Counted from the first letter of the stretch, positions 45,116 through 54,933 are shown. The stretch: 64,000 nucleotides of DNA from Pseudanabaena biceps (GCA_013361095.1 JAATWA010000001.1:682001-746000); one strand, 5' to 3'. Program-made: numbers and translations. Notes: generated by a model not told the origin, from the sequence alone.

Positions 45116-48100
45116 ATGATGACAGCGCAGTATCAGGCGGCTCTACACTCCTATGCAGAGGGGCGATATGAAGAGGCGATGCAACAGTTTTCAGAACTGT
45201 TGTACCAAGATCCACGCAATCCTAAGCTGCATATTTGGCTGGGCGCAACCTTTCGGAAAGCAGGCAAAATCGAATTTGCCAAAGTTCAATACCAGCAGGT
45301 TTTGACCCTTACTGACGATCCAGATTTATTGGATCTTGCTAGTACTTCACTTGCTCAGATCCAAACTAAGTTGGCTAATGCTAACTCTAATAACTCTCAT
45401 CGCAAAGCTACTGTTAGTAGTCCTGAGAAGGAATCATCTTTAGAATCTATACCTTTACCATTAAGTTCTAATGGTCAGAGTCATGCTAGTAGTGCAATCA
45501 GTAACGGCAATGGAAATGGGAATAGTCGTAACAAGCTATCTAGTCTGGAATTGATGTCGTTGAGTATTAAAAATGGAACTACGCAAGCAAATTCATCGAA
45601 AAAATTAGATAGCAACTTAGATAGTAACAATGATCACGTTACCATTACCGAAGATTGGGATACAGCCGTTCAGTCCTTTCCGCCCCTTACCAACGCTTCT
45701 AAACCTAGCAATTCTGATGACTCGCAAGCTTCTACTTCTATTCAGAGTAAGAGCGTGGCAGTGCCACCACCACCGATGATCGCGGCTCAGCTAAAAAGCC
45801 AACAGCAGTCATCTATACTGTCGGACACACAAATTACGGCATTGAGGCAACCAAAGGACGAACAAGTTGAAAATCCTCAATTCCAGAGTTCTCAATCTCA
45901 AAACCCTGAAATTGCGGATTTTGAGTCAGTGGACATCACCGAAAAAGCTCCTATGACCTCGCTCTTGAGTGCAACGATCGCCACGATTCAGAAAGGTTAC
46001 AAAAAGTCTAAAAACCAGAAAAAACCTGCCAAAGACAAGAAGATTCAGACCAAAAATGATTTCCCTTCTTTAGGGGAGCTAATCTTTGGAGATGAGCCTT
46101 CTGTAGCGGCTATTGACCCTGAAAATGATAAGGATAATACCGATATTATTGATGCTGCCAATATCGCTGATGACAAAGCTACTAGTTCTGCTAAACCTAT
46201 AGCTGCGATCGCATCACTGCCGCTGAACAATCCCAGAAATAGCTTTAGAGAGACTCAGTTACAGGAGAAAGACTCTAATGCGATCGCCTTAGAGGATATG
46301 TTCAAAGTATCGAGTTTAGGACAGAAAATCACTCTGTGGGGAGCTTTTGTGGCGACCATTCCTGCGATCGCGGTGGGACTCACCGCCTATCATGTAGGTA
46401 ATGGATTATTGCTGAATAAAGTCAAGCAAGACCAAAAATCTGGAGCGATCGCGATCGCCAAAACCGTAAGTAGCTTCTTAGAGCAGCAGATTAGTGATGC
46501 CAAGGTATTGCAGAAGTTATTGGTTTCTGGCGAAGTGGGTCAAAACATTTTGCAGAGTAGCAAGTCACCCAAAGTATTGCCTAAGCAACCAGCCAAGCTC
46601 ACCACGGCACAGTCGAAACAACAGATCACTAGCCGTCTTGAGCTTTATGCACAGGCTTATCCTCGCTATGCCAACATCGCCATATTTAGCGATACTGGAG
46701 AACTGTTGGCGCAGACCAAAAAAGGTAATACTGGCTCCAGTCGCAACACCAATAGCGCTAATGATGCTTCCAATAGTGATTCTAATAAATCGCTTATCCT
46801 TGATTCTGCCATGCTTAACGAAGTCTCTAGGTCAGAGAATGTATTGCTTAGTGAACCTCTAGTTAAGGATGGAGAAGCTTTCTTATACGCATTGGTTCCC
46901 GTTAAAAATTCTGTTTCACAAAAATCAAGCTTAGTTTTGCGTCTGGAAATTCCTGTGGATGCATTGGTAAAATCCATCGCTAATAGTGCGCCTATCGTCA
47001 ACGATGAAGGCAAGCGTGATTTTTATATTATTGACAGCACCAATAAATATATTGCCAGTTCACAAACAGTTGCCATTGGAACAGAAGCGCTCAATGACTT
47101 TGGAATGTTGCCAGACTTGCGTTCCGCAAAATCTGGAGATATGAGAGAGCTAGTTAAAGGCGATCGCAGCATTCAGATGCTTGCCTATGCACCAATTTTA
47201 GATATGCAAAGCTATGGTTTGCCGACTTGGGATGTGTTAACGACATCGGACAAATTTTTGGCAATGAGTGGCAGTCAAAATCTATTGCTACTGATCACTT
47301 TAGGTATTGCTGGAACTCCTTTAATAGTTGCGTCTCTTGCCTATGCCATATCTCGCAAACTAAGTATGCGTCTTAAAGACATTCGTCTAGCACTCAAGTC
47401 ACTGACCAGAGGTGATTTTGACTCCAACTTTATGGCTCTCAGTACTGCGGGTAATGATGAGCTATCGGATATTTCGGCAAGTATCAACACGATGTCTGAT
47501 CAGTTCCATGTGATCATGCAGAAACAAGAGCAGGAAAAACAAAGGCTGCAAATGCAAGTGGTAAAGCTGTTTAAGGTTCTATCTAAACTGGCGAGAGATG
47601 AAAAGCAGGAAGTAAGTGAAGAAGATTTATCCGATCAAAATATTTTGCAACTGGGCAAAAGAGTGAGGGCGGAAATGTTACAACGTAACGCTGATGCCGA
47701 GAATTTCCGTCACCAAAAGGAAGAACTTCAAGGTCAGTTGATGCAGATGCTCAGAGACATGCAAGCTTTAGCAAATGGAGATCTGACGGTAGCAACTCAG
47801 GTAATTAATAGTGATCTAGCTAGTGTCAACATCTACTTTGATGATGTCACACGCGGTTTGCAAAATATTGTCGGACAGGTGAAATCTTCGGCAAATCAAC
47901 TTAACTTCTCTCTGGGACAAAACGAACAGGCGATCGCCAATCTAGGTAGTGTTGCTCAGAGGCAGGTAGATACGGTGACGCGATCACTGAATGCAGCTCA
48001 TATGTCCAAATTATCAGCGACTAACATTACCAACAGCAGTCATCAAATCATGCAATCATCGCAAACTATGACAGATCATGTTGCGGAAAGCGATCGCTCC

Positions 48101-48712
48101 ATTGATGCGGTGGTGAACAAAGTCAGCGCTTTACAAAATACAGTTTCCGTAACTGCTAAGAGAGTTAAACATTTAGGAGAAGCATCGCAAAAAATTGCTA
48201 AGGCGATGTCTGCCATCAATGAGATTGCTGTAAAAACCAACTTTTTGGCAATTAGTGCGAGCCTTGAAGCCTCTCGCACAGGTGATACAGGGCATGGATT
48301 TGTGGCAGTTGCCGAAGAAGTCGGAGAACTGGCGGCGCGTTCTGTGGTGGCGAGTAAAGAAGTCGAGATATTGCTGAGCGATATTCAGGTAGAAACCAAT
48401 GAAGTCATGGCAGTAGTGGAATCAGGCAGTCTACAAATTTCTGAGAGCAGTAACTTAGCGATCGCCGCTAAGAACAGTTTGCTACAAATTGTGGAGATAT
48501 CTAAACAAATTGATGGGCTAATGACCTCAATTACCGATGCTACAGCATCTCAAGTTCAGACATCAGAAGGCGTTGCTAACTTGATGCAGGACATTGCCCA
48601 CATTGCCCAGAGAACACTTGTTTCCTCTACGGAAGTATCTAAATTCATGAAGGCAACCAAGCAATATTCGGGAGACTTGCAGCATTCTTTGACCCAGTTT
48701 AAGACTCGCTAA
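45116..48712 (+). CDS. pilJ: PilJ-like methyl-accepting chemotaxis protein
   Basis: About 1198 residues. An N-terminal TPR-like region (QYQAALHSYAEGRYEEAMQQ, NPKLHIWLGATFRKAGKIEF) is followed by a long Ser/Asn/Gln-rich linker, TM1 (near nt 46340; FVATIPAIAVGLTAYHV), a periplasmic or lumenal sensor region, TM2 (near 47285; LLLITLGIAGTPLIVASLAYAI), two HAMP-like segments and a signalling coiled coil with the hairpin tip SLEASRTGDTGHGFVAVAEE. In cyanobacteria, such receptors govern type IV pilus motility and phototaxis. The frame is open from 45005; ATG 45116 or 45119 starts at the conserved TPR. It is probably co-transcribed with the CheA-like gene 47 bp downstream. Confidence 0.9.
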   Translation: MMTAQYQAALHSYAEGRYEEAMQQFSELLYQDPRNPKLHIWLGATFRKAGKIEFAKVQYQQVLTLTDDPDLLDLASTSLAQIQTKLANANSNNSHRKATVSSPEKESSLESIPLPLSSNGQSHASSAISNGNGNGNSRNKLSSLELMSLSIKNGTTQANSSKKLDSNLDSNNDHVTITEDWDTAVQSFPPLTNASKPSNSDDSQASTSIQSKSVAVPPPPMIAAQLKSQQQSSILSDTQITALRQPKDEQVENPQFQSSQSQNPEIADFESVDITEKAPMTSLLSATIATIQKGYKKSKNQKKPAKDKKIQTKNDFPSLGELIFGDEPSVAAIDPENDKDNTDIIDAANIADDKATSSAKPIAAIASLPLNNPRNSFRETQLQEKDSNAIALEDMFKVSSLGQKITLWGAFVATIPAIAVGLTAYHVGNGLLLNKVKQDQKSGAIAIAKTVSSFLEQQISDAKVLQKLLVSGEVGQNILQSSKSPKVLPKQPAKLTTAQSKQQITSRLELYAQAYPRYANIAIFSDTGELLAQTKKGNTGSSRNTNSANDASNSDSNKSLILDSAMLNEVSRSENVLLSEPLVKDGEAFLYALVPVKNSVSQKSSLVLRLEIPVDALVKSIANSAPIVNDEGKRDFYIIDSTNKYIASSQTVAIGTEALNDFGMLPDLRSAKSGDMRELVKGDRSIQMLAYAPILDMQSYGLPTWDVLTTSDKFLAMSGSQNLLLLITLGIAGTPLIVASLAYAISRKLSMRLKDIRLALKSLTRGDFDSNFMALSTAGNDELSDISASINTMSDQFHVIMQKQEQEKQRLQMQVVKLFKVLSKLARDEKQEVSEEDLSDQNILQLGKRVRAEMLQRNADAENFRHQKEELQGQLMQMLRDMQALANGDLTVATQVINSDLASVNIYFDDVTRGLQNIVGQVKSSANQLNFSLGQNEQAIANLGSVAQRQVDTVTRSLNAAHMSKLSATNITNSSHQIMQSSQTMTDHVAESDRSIDAVVNKVSALQNTVSVTAKRVKHLGEASQKIAKAMSAINEIAVKTNFLAISASLEASRTGDTGHGFVAVAEEVGELAARSVVASKEVEILLSDIQVETNEVMAVVESGSLQISESSNLAIAAKNSLLQIVEISKQIDGLMTSITDATASQVQTSEGVANLMQDIAHIAQRTLVSSTEVSKFMKATKQYSGDLQHSLTQFKTR

Positions 48713-48759
48713 AGCTAACCAATTAATTAAAAAGTCTAATTTTTCTATAGCCAAAAGCA

Positions 48760-51700
48760 ATGAATCCACCAACACTGGAAAATATGTCACAGATCAAGAG
48801 AAACTTTATCGAAGAGGCTCAAAACTATATTCGTGAGCTGAAGGATAAAATCTCTAAACTCGACATGGGACATCCGAGGTTTAATCAAAAGCTTGATGCT
48901 TTGCTCGCCGTCAATGGACTTCTTAAGGAATCTGCTTGTAAGGCTGACTTTTATATTCCACATTCTCCTTTTGCGGAGATCAATCAACACTTTAATGAAG
49001 CGATCAATTCATTTCGCGATCGCGTTGGGGATATTGATTGGATTGTTAAAGAACTATTGATCGAGACGATCAATATGATGTCGCAAACTATCAGCGAATA
49101 TTGTTTAGATTTAGCGGTTAATCCTAATTGGATGAATTTACAGCAAGACGTATTTCAACAAATAAAAGAACATTTAGAGATGGAAGATAATAGATTTCTA
49201 GAAATAGAATCCTTAGGAGTAGATGAGCAAAATTATGCACCTTTTACTCTTAATGATACATCGGAGGCTCTACACCTATTTGACACAGAAGGCAATTCAA
49301 AGAAGGAATTACAAGACTCTAAAGAGGAGTTACAGACCTTATTTCCAAGTATATTGTCAGAGCCATTTGAAGGCGATCTTGATGATTTATTAGATGATAT
49401 GACACAAATATCCTATGAGTCAGAGAATATCCCATTGAATAAGCCAGAGGATTCTAAAACTCTACCAATGCCTGAATTACTCGTCAACTTGTTCTCAGAA
49501 ATGCCCAATGAGAGAGTATTAGGTCATGATGATGAGACAGAATTGCAGGGTGTTAACTGGAGTGGATTTGACAGAAAACCTGAGAAATCCCTAGGTCATG
49601 ATGACAAGATAGAACCGCAGATAATTAGCTGGACTAGTCTAGACGATGATCTCTTAAACGATCACAATCTTGAAAGTAGAGAAATTGCCGAAGACAAGAA
49701 AAGCTCTGATGAAGATATTGATGATGTTTGGCATAAATTTTCATCTCTTGATGATTGGTCAGATATGGATGAAAATGAAACTTCTATTTTGCAAGAATTA
49801 GAGGCTAGTTTCGACTTGTCAGATGATTTGGATAATGAAGACTCAGGACTACAGCTCCAAGGATTGTTTAAAACACTAGAAGAATCCGACCATATATTTT
49901 GGCATTCCTTGGAGGATGACCATGATTTGGGGGTAGAAGACTTTTTTGGGATGAGTCCTTCTGAGTCAGCAGAGCTTTCACACATACAAAGCCCAGAATT
50001 TTCGCAATTAGATTTCACATCGACCGATGTCGATACTGCCCTCGAAGAATCACCCATCTATCAGAAACGAAGAGATAGCTTAAACTTTGTCGATCAGGAT
50101 CTAAGCAGCAAGGAATCTCTCTCTCTAAATCATCATCAATCGATTCGTATTCCTTTCAATTATCTAGAGATGTTAGGGGATTTGTCGGAGCAGTTGATTG
50201 TCAGAAAAGGTAGCGTCAGTTTATATCTGGCGGAAATGAGAATGTTGTCTCAGGTAATCCAACAAAACTTAAAATTAGTAGATACCGAAACGACAGGTCA
50301 AAATACTTCCGCGATCGCTACCCTCAAAAGTAACTTTGACAAACTCGCCGCCACTCTGGAGCTAACCGAAGAACAGTCATCGGTAATAGATCAGGATGTT
50401 ATCCATTTACGCCAACATCTACGTCAATCCCTCAAACATCCCATGTCTAGTCTGGTGGGAAAACTGCCAAGGATTTTGCATAATTTATCTACGCAGTATG
50501 ACAAACAAGTAGAGTTAGTTGTCCAAGGGGCAGAGTTAGGAGTTGAGCGTTCGCTAACTGACTTAATTACAGAATCTTTAGAAGTATTGCTACACAAAGC
50601 TTTTAAGCATGGGATTGAGTCTGCAAAAGAGCGGAATCAGCAAGGTAAATCTTTACAAGCCAAGATTGAAGTAGTTGCATTACAGACAGATTCAGGACTA
50701 GTAATTACTTTGAGCGATGATGGTCGAGGAATTGATCGTGACAAAATCCGTACTCAGATCTATCAGTCAGCCGCGATCGCAGGAATGCTTCCCATCTCCA
50801 CCATCAATATGAGCGATGAGCAGCTTATTAATTTGATCTTTGAGCCAAATTTGCATCCAAATGATAGTTCTGAAAATTCTCAAACACTCAAACTTAGTGA
50901 TATTCGCCACAAAGTACGCGCTGTAGGGGGCAAAATTTCTGTTCAATCTCTTCCAAATCAAGGTACTCAATTTAAAATTTGTCTACCTAATACGATCTCA
51001 TTGATGCGAGTCTTACTGATTGAAATTAATCAGATGTGTTTGGCGGTTTCTAGTCAGTCGATTCTAGATATTTTGCCGATGGATGCCAATTTGAACTTAC
51101 TCGATGATCAACGGAAAAATCTTATTTGGGGCGATCGCGTAATTCCGATCGCGTCAATAAATACAAGACTAAAACTCAATTGTCACCCACAAGACAATCC
51201 AGTTCATCGACAAATGGCAAATGATAAACCAAGCAATGCCGTTCCTGCGTTTTTAATCATGCAGCATGAAGAACAGATTTTTGTACTTGCTACTGATGGA
51301 TGCTGGCATGATCAAGAGGCAACTTTGCATAAGGTGGAGGGTGATATCAAGCTGCCCCAAATCTTTAGCGGCGCAGTGATTTTGGGAAATAATCAAGCCG
51401 TAGCTTTATTAAATACTGCGGAGATAGTTGATCAATGCTTATTGGGACAGGCTGATGAGGCAATTGTGATCGATGATCAGACGATTGAAGCAGATACTGA
51501 GACTAAGGTTAGCTCTATTGGCGATTTAAACTACATTAGCGATTTAAGTGATTTATCAAACTTCTTTGGAGCGGATGAACAACTGGCAGACTCCTCTAGC
51601 GACTCTGCGGCGGAGCCAATTATATCCTCATCTGAAAATTTAGAAAGCTCTGGACTTTTTTTAACTGACATTGCACCCGATGCCAGCAATAATCAGACAA

Positions 51701-52107
51701 CGACTCCACAAGCCAATAATCTTAGACAAAGCAAGGTTTTAATTGTCGAGTCCTCAGCTAATGTGCGACGCTATCTTGCCATGACTCTCTCTAAGTCGGG
51801 ATTCTCCACAGAGCAAGTTCAAGATGCTAAACAGGCGCTCGCTTTTCTAAAGGACAAGTTGGCTAATTCTATTGCTATTGACGTGGTGATTACGGATTTA
51901 GAAATGCCACAAATGGATGGATTTAAGCTATTAACAGATATTCGTGCTGATGAGCTTTTACATGATTTGCCTGTGGTGGTTCTTACGTCTAAGAACAATG
52001 ATAATGACCAAAAATTAGCCCTAGATTTGGGAGCAACGGCTTATTTTAGTAAGCCCTATCATGAGCAAGAATTGGTCAATACTTTGCACAAAATCTGCAC
52101 AATTTAA
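48760..52107 (+). CDS. CheA-like hybrid protein with degenerate HPt and kinase motifs
   Basis: 1115 residues in the PilL/PixL arrangement: an HPt-like helical bundle (1-120), a long acidic linker with repeated short motifs (120-455), a dimerisation/HATPase region (about 490-740), a CheW-like domain (about 745-870), and a C-terminal REC (about 985-1115). Key residues are missing. The HPt helix reads AVNGLLKES, with Asn52 where the phospho-His of AAHTLKGS should be. The N-box reads LLHKAFKHGIES, with Lys613 and Lys616 replacing Asn and Asp. G-box DDGRGID remains. REC reads VESSANV instead of VDDS, though TDLEMP and SKPY are kept. It is probably a pseudokinase scaffold paired with the upstream PilJ-like receptor. 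Confidence 0.85.
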   Translation: MNPPTLENMSQIKRNFIEEAQNYIRELKDKISKLDMGHPRFNQKLDALLAVNGLLKESACKADFYIPHSPFAEINQHFNEAINSFRDRVGDIDWIVKELLIETINMMSQTISEYCLDLAVNPNWMNLQQDVFQQIKEHLEMEDNRFLEIESLGVDEQNYAPFTLNDTSEALHLFDTEGNSKKELQDSKEELQTLFPSILSEPFEGDLDDLLDDMTQISYESENIPLNKPEDSKTLPMPELLVNLFSEMPNERVLGHDDETELQGVNWSGFDRKPEKSLGHDDKIEPQIISWTSLDDDLLNDHNLESREIAEDKKSSDEDIDDVWHKFSSLDDWSDMDENETSILQELEASFDLSDDLDNEDSGLQLQGLFKTLEESDHIFWHSLEDDHDLGVEDFFGMSPSESAELSHIQSPEFSQLDFTSTDVDTALEESPIYQKRRDSLNFVDQDLSSKESLSLNHHQSIRIPFNYLEMLGDLSEQLIVRKGSVSLYLAEMRMLSQVIQQNLKLVDTETTGQNTSAIATLKSNFDKLAATLELTEEQSSVIDQDVIHLRQHLRQSLKHPMSSLVGKLPRILHNLSTQYDKQVELVVQGAELGVERSLTDLITESLEVLLHKAFKHGIESAKERNQQGKSLQAKIEVVALQTDSGLVITLSDDGRGIDRDKIRTQIYQSAAIAGMLPISTINMSDEQLINLIFEPNLHPNDSSENSQTLKLSDIRHKVRAVGGKISVQSLPNQGTQFKICLPNTISLMRVLLIEINQMCLAVSSQSILDILPMDANLNLLDDQRKNLIWGDRVIPIASINTRLKLNCHPQDNPVHRQMANDKPSNAVPAFLIMQHEEQIFVLATDGCWHDQEATLHKVEGDIKLPQIFSGAVILGNNQAVALLNTAEIVDQCLLGQADEAIVIDDQTIEADTETKVSSIGDLNYISDLSDLSNFFGADEQLADSSSDSAAEPIISSSENLESSGLFLTDIAPDASNNQTTTPQANNLRQSKVLIVESSANVRRYLAMTLSKSGFSTEQVQDAKQALAFLKDKLANSIAIDVVITDLEMPQMDGFKLLTDIRADELLHDLPVVVLTSKNNDNDQKLALDLGATAYFSKPYHEQELVNTLHKICTI

Positions 52108-52155
52108 AAAAAGGAGAGAGGCGCGTTGCGCCCCTCTCCTTTTTTTAAATTGTGC
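52097..52155. terminator. Bidirectional hairpin shared by two convergent genes
   Basis: 28-bp arms beginning GCACAATTTAAAAAAAGGAG around GTT with one mismatch. It covers the last codons and stop of both the CheA-like gene and the LivH-type gene, each ending (A/T)GCACAATTTAA on its own strand. Confidence 0.85.
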
Positions 52156-53056
52156 TTTTAAATAAGCCTTGCGGTTTAAAGAGTAATACTAAAATCATAA
52201 TTACTAAACCTACGCCCAGCTTATACTCTGTGCCAATACAATATTGCTGCAAGTCGCCCAGAGCCGCAGGACAAGTGGTGGCAACTTCCTGAGAGATCCC
52301 GACGATTAAAGCCCCTGCGATCGCACCGTAGGGATTGCCAATTCCTCCCAAAATCACCGCCGCAAACATCGGCAAGATCAAAAACCATCCCATATTGGGG
52401 CGCAGATTGGTAATTAAGCCATACATACTTCCCCCAAAAGCGGTCATCCCACCCGCAATAATCCATGTCCAGAGAATCACAGCATCAACATTAATTCCCG
52501 CAACCTTGGCAAGTTCTGGATTGTCGGCAACTGCACGCATCGCTTTACCAATTTTTGTATTTTGCAATAGGTAATACAGCCCTGCGATCGCCGCGATCGC
52601 CGCCACAATCACCACAATTTTATTGCGGGTAATGGCGATCTCAAACAGATTAATTGCAGGGAAAGTTGGCAAATTATATTTTTGAGGTTTTGCCCCCCAG
52701 ATCAGCACGATCGCATTGCGAATTACTAAAGCCAATCCGATGGAAACAATCATCATCGTGGTGGAGGTAGCCCGTTTTGCCCGTAATGGCTGCCACAAAA
52801 CTTTTTCGCATAGTAAAACTAGCAGTATCGAAACAAAACTACCAAAGGCGATCGATAACCAAATATCTAGCTTAAAAGTGGTATTGGCGAGAAAGGCAAG
52901 ATATGCACCTAAGGTAAGAATGTCGCCGTGGGCAAAGTTAGCAAGGCGCAAGATGCCATAGGTGAGCGTTAAACCAACTGCGGCAAGCGCAATAACACTA
53001 CCGACCGCAATCCCATCAATAGTCGATTGCAGAACTGCTTGGATGATTTCCATCAT
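52145..53056 (-). CDS. livH: Branched-chain/neutral amino acid ABC transporter permease (LivH type)
   Basis: 303 residues, mostly membrane helices. Family motifs: GSVIALAAVGLTLTYGILRL with NFAHGDILTLGAYLAF, SIGLALVIRNAIVLIWG, NTKIGKAMRAVADNPELAKV with GINVD, and FAAVILGGIGNPYGAIAGAL. It is one of two permease subunits of a high-affinity amino acid importer; in cyanobacteria the equivalent is NatD of the N-I neutral amino acid system, or UrtB for urea. The sequence fits LivH/NatD better, but not decisively. The other subunits (binding protein, LivM, LivG, LivF) are not in the window, as is common for dispersed nat genes. Confidence 0.88.
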   Translation of the reverse strand: MMEIIQAVLQSTIDGIAVGSVIALAAVGLTLTYGILRLANFAHGDILTLGAYLAFLANTTFKLDIWLSIAFGSFVSILLVLLCEKVLWQPLRAKRATSTTMMIVSIGLALVIRNAIVLIWGAKPQKYNLPTFPAINLFEIAITRNKIVVIVAAIAAIAGLYYLLQNTKIGKAMRAVADNPELAKVAGINVDAVILWTWIIAGGMTAFGGSMYGLITNLRPNMGWFLILPMFAAVILGGIGNPYGAIAGALIVGISQEVATTCPAALGDLQQYCIGTEYKLGVGLVIMILVLLFKPQGLFKSTI

Positions 53057-53081
53057 TAAAAGAATTTGATACGGCTTTACT

Positions 53082-53189
53082 AAGTAATTAGATAGGCGTA
53101 ATTAAAAAAACAAAGTCAAAACCTGTGGCGCACTCGCAGTGTGCGCCACAGGTTTTAGAGTTTGTTTTTTTAATTACGCCTATCTACTT
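53082..53189. mobile_element. Family C MITE-like element, best-preserved copy
   Basis: The terminal inverted repeats AGATAGGCGTAATTAAAAAA and TTTTTTAATTACGCCTATCT are perfect over 20 bp and continue into AACAAA / TTTGTT. An inner hairpin AAAACCTGTGGCGCAC / GTGTGCGCCACAGGTTTT has tip TCGCA. It lies upstream of livH. Confidence 0.8.
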
Positions 53190-53265
53190 GTTTATAGTAT
53201 CGCTACAGCGCGATACGCTTTACGGAAAAGCTAAGATTTTTTGTACGACAATATGAGTTGTGAAA

Positions 53266-53318
53266 GGCTTCGACTCCGCTCAGCCAACAATATACGCTGG
53301 CTGAGCGGAGTCGAAGCC
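53266..53318. repeat. Long inverted repeat
   Basis: 20-bp perfect arms starting GGCTTCGACTCCGCTC around AACAATATACGCT. I recognise this CTTCGAC-CGCTCAG motif as a dispersed repeat in other cyanobacteria. Unlike the others here, it has a 13-nt loop. Confidence 0.8.
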
Positions 53319-53378
53319 CTATTTTTCTTTGAAGACAAACTGCTATAGTACAGATCATTAGCTTCACCAAAGTTCAAG

Positions 53379-54233
53379 ATGCTGAATTTAAATGAAATTA
53401 TGTCATTAGCTCGCCCGATCGCGTGGGGAGCAAGCGATATTTTGATGAAGTATTATCAAAAGCCTCAAGATTTAGAAATTAAATTTAAAGGTGGGGAAGA
53501 AGGCAACGTAACTTCGGCGGATTTAGCCGCCAATGACTTTATTCTGAGCCAATTACAAAAAGCCTTTGGAACTGAAGACTTTGCTTATCTTAGTGAAGAA
53601 ACTGAAGATAGCCGTGATCGCCTTGAACGGGAGTGGGTGTGGATCATTGATCCCATGGATGGCACAAGCGACTTTATTCGACGCACCGATGAATTTGCCG
53701 TACATATTGGTTTGACCTATCGTCAGCGTCCCGTGCTAGGGCTAGTGGCGACTCCCGCCCGCGATCGCCTGTTTCAAGGCATCTTGGCTCACGGAGCATT
53801 TATAGAGACTAGAGATGGCGCACAACAACGTATCCAAGTCTCCAGCAAAATTTCTCTTGATCAAATGGTAGTGGTCGCTAGCCGCAGTCATCGGAATCCG
53901 CAACTAGAGAGCATTCTCCAGCAGTTACCCAAAGCCGCAGAAATTGCGGTGGGCAGCATTGGTGGTAAATTTGCCGCGATCGCCGCAGGCAACGCTGATG
54001 TATATATCTCAGTTTCAGGGAAATCGGCTCCTAAGGATTGGGATTACTGCGCTCCCGAAATCATACTTACTGAGGCGGGAGGACAGCTTACCCATGCTGA
54101 CTTATCGTTGCTGTCTTACAACAATCTCGAACTGCGGCAATGGGGAACGATCATTGCTAGCAATGGTCATTGCCATCGTGAAATTTGCCAAATTAGCCAA
54201 GATGCAATTGGCAGTTATCCTTACAAAGATTAG
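53379..54233 (+). CDS. Inositol monophosphatase family phosphatase, CysQ-like
   Basis: 284 residues. The lithium-sensitive phosphatase metal site is complete: LSEETEDS, then WVWIIDPMDGTSDFIRR (DPxDGT) and APKDWDYCAPEIILTEAGG. The family includes CysQ, which removes the 3'-phosphate from PAP(S) in sulfate assimilation, and inositol monophosphatase. The pattern is closest to the CysQ subgroup of cyanobacteria, so PAP hydrolysis is the best guess. It is followed by a terminator hairpin that starts at its stop, and stands apart from sulfate genes. Confidence 0.85.
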   Translation: MLNLNEIMSLARPIAWGASDILMKYYQKPQDLEIKFKGGEEGNVTSADLAANDFILSQLQKAFGTEDFAYLSEETEDSRDRLEREWVWIIDPMDGTSDFIRRTDEFAVHIGLTYRQRPVLGLVATPARDRLFQGILAHGAFIETRDGAQQRIQVSSKISLDQMVVVASRSHRNPQLESILQQLPKAAEIAVGSIGGKFAAIAAGNADVYISVSGKSAPKDWDYCAPEIILTEAGGQLTHADLSLLSYNNLELRQWGTIIASNGHCHREICQISQDAIGSYPYKD

Positions 54234-54268
54234 TTTTAAAAAAACAGCCTACGGCTGTTTTTTTAAAA
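54234..54268 (+). terminator. Rho-independent terminator after the CysQ-like gene
   Basis: 16-bp arms TTTTAAAAAAACAGCC around TAC, ending in a T-run, directly at the stop codon. Confidence 0.85.
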
Positions 54269-54312
54269 TTAATCTTTGAGTTTTTCAATCAAAAAACTTA
54301 TTTATACTTTTC

Positions 54313-54933
54313 ATGCTTTCTATCAGAAACCTTAGCTATCATCCACCAGCCACGCCTGAAGCAATTTTGAGTCATATCTCCTTTGAGTTGCAAGATCGTC
54401 AATTGGGACTAATGGTGGGGCCAAGCGGCTCTGGGAAAAGTACCTTGCTAGAAATTTTGGCGGGATTTGTCGAGTGGACAAGCGGCAGCATTTATTGGAA
54501 ATCCCAAGACCTCATGCCCGACCATTTACAGCAAATTTGTGGGTTAGTCTTCCAGTTCCCAGAGCGTCATTTTTGTGGCAGTACGATTTTAGAAGAATTA
54601 CGATTAGGGCATATTGATCTGGATGGCGATCGCATCCAAGGTGCATTAAATTCGGTGGGGCTAAGTCATCTCAACCCTAGTACTTCGCCGCAATCTCTGA
54701 GCGGTGGACAACAACGACGCTTAGCTCTGGCGGTGCAGTTGATCAGGCAGCCAAGCCTGTTGCTACTAGATGAACCGACGGCGGGCTTAGATTGGTCAAT
54801 GCGTAAGCAAATTCTCGGCATTTTGCAAGAACTTAAAAAAGAATGGACGATTTTGGTGGTTACCCATGATCCTGAAGAGCTTGACTCAATGGCAGATCAA
54901 ACATGGGCGATCGCTCATGGCAAAATTGCTTAG
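54313..54933 (+). CDS. Energy-coupling-factor type ABC transporter ATPase
   Basis: 206 residues, a compact single NBD. Walker A GPSGSGKSTLLEIL, Q-loop LVFQFPERHFCGSTILEEL, signature SLSGGQQRRLALAVQL, Walker B LLLLDEPTAGLDW and switch VVTHDPEEL are all intact. The FQFPE..F..T..EEL.LG block is typical of CbiO/EcfA subunits, which power vitamin or metal (Co, Ni, biotin) uptake. No EcfT or substrate-binding S component is adjacent, so it is an orphan ATPase that probably serves a transporter encoded elsewhere. Confidence 0.86.
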   Translation: MLSIRNLSYHPPATPEAILSHISFELQDRQLGLMVGPSGSGKSTLLEILAGFVEWTSGSIYWKSQDLMPDHLQQICGLVFQFPERHFCGSTILEELRLGHIDLDGDRIQGALNSVGLSHLNPSTSPQSLSGGQQRRLALAVQLIRQPSLLLLDEPTAGLDWSMRKQILGILQELKKEWTILVVTHDPEELDSMADQTWAIAHGKIA

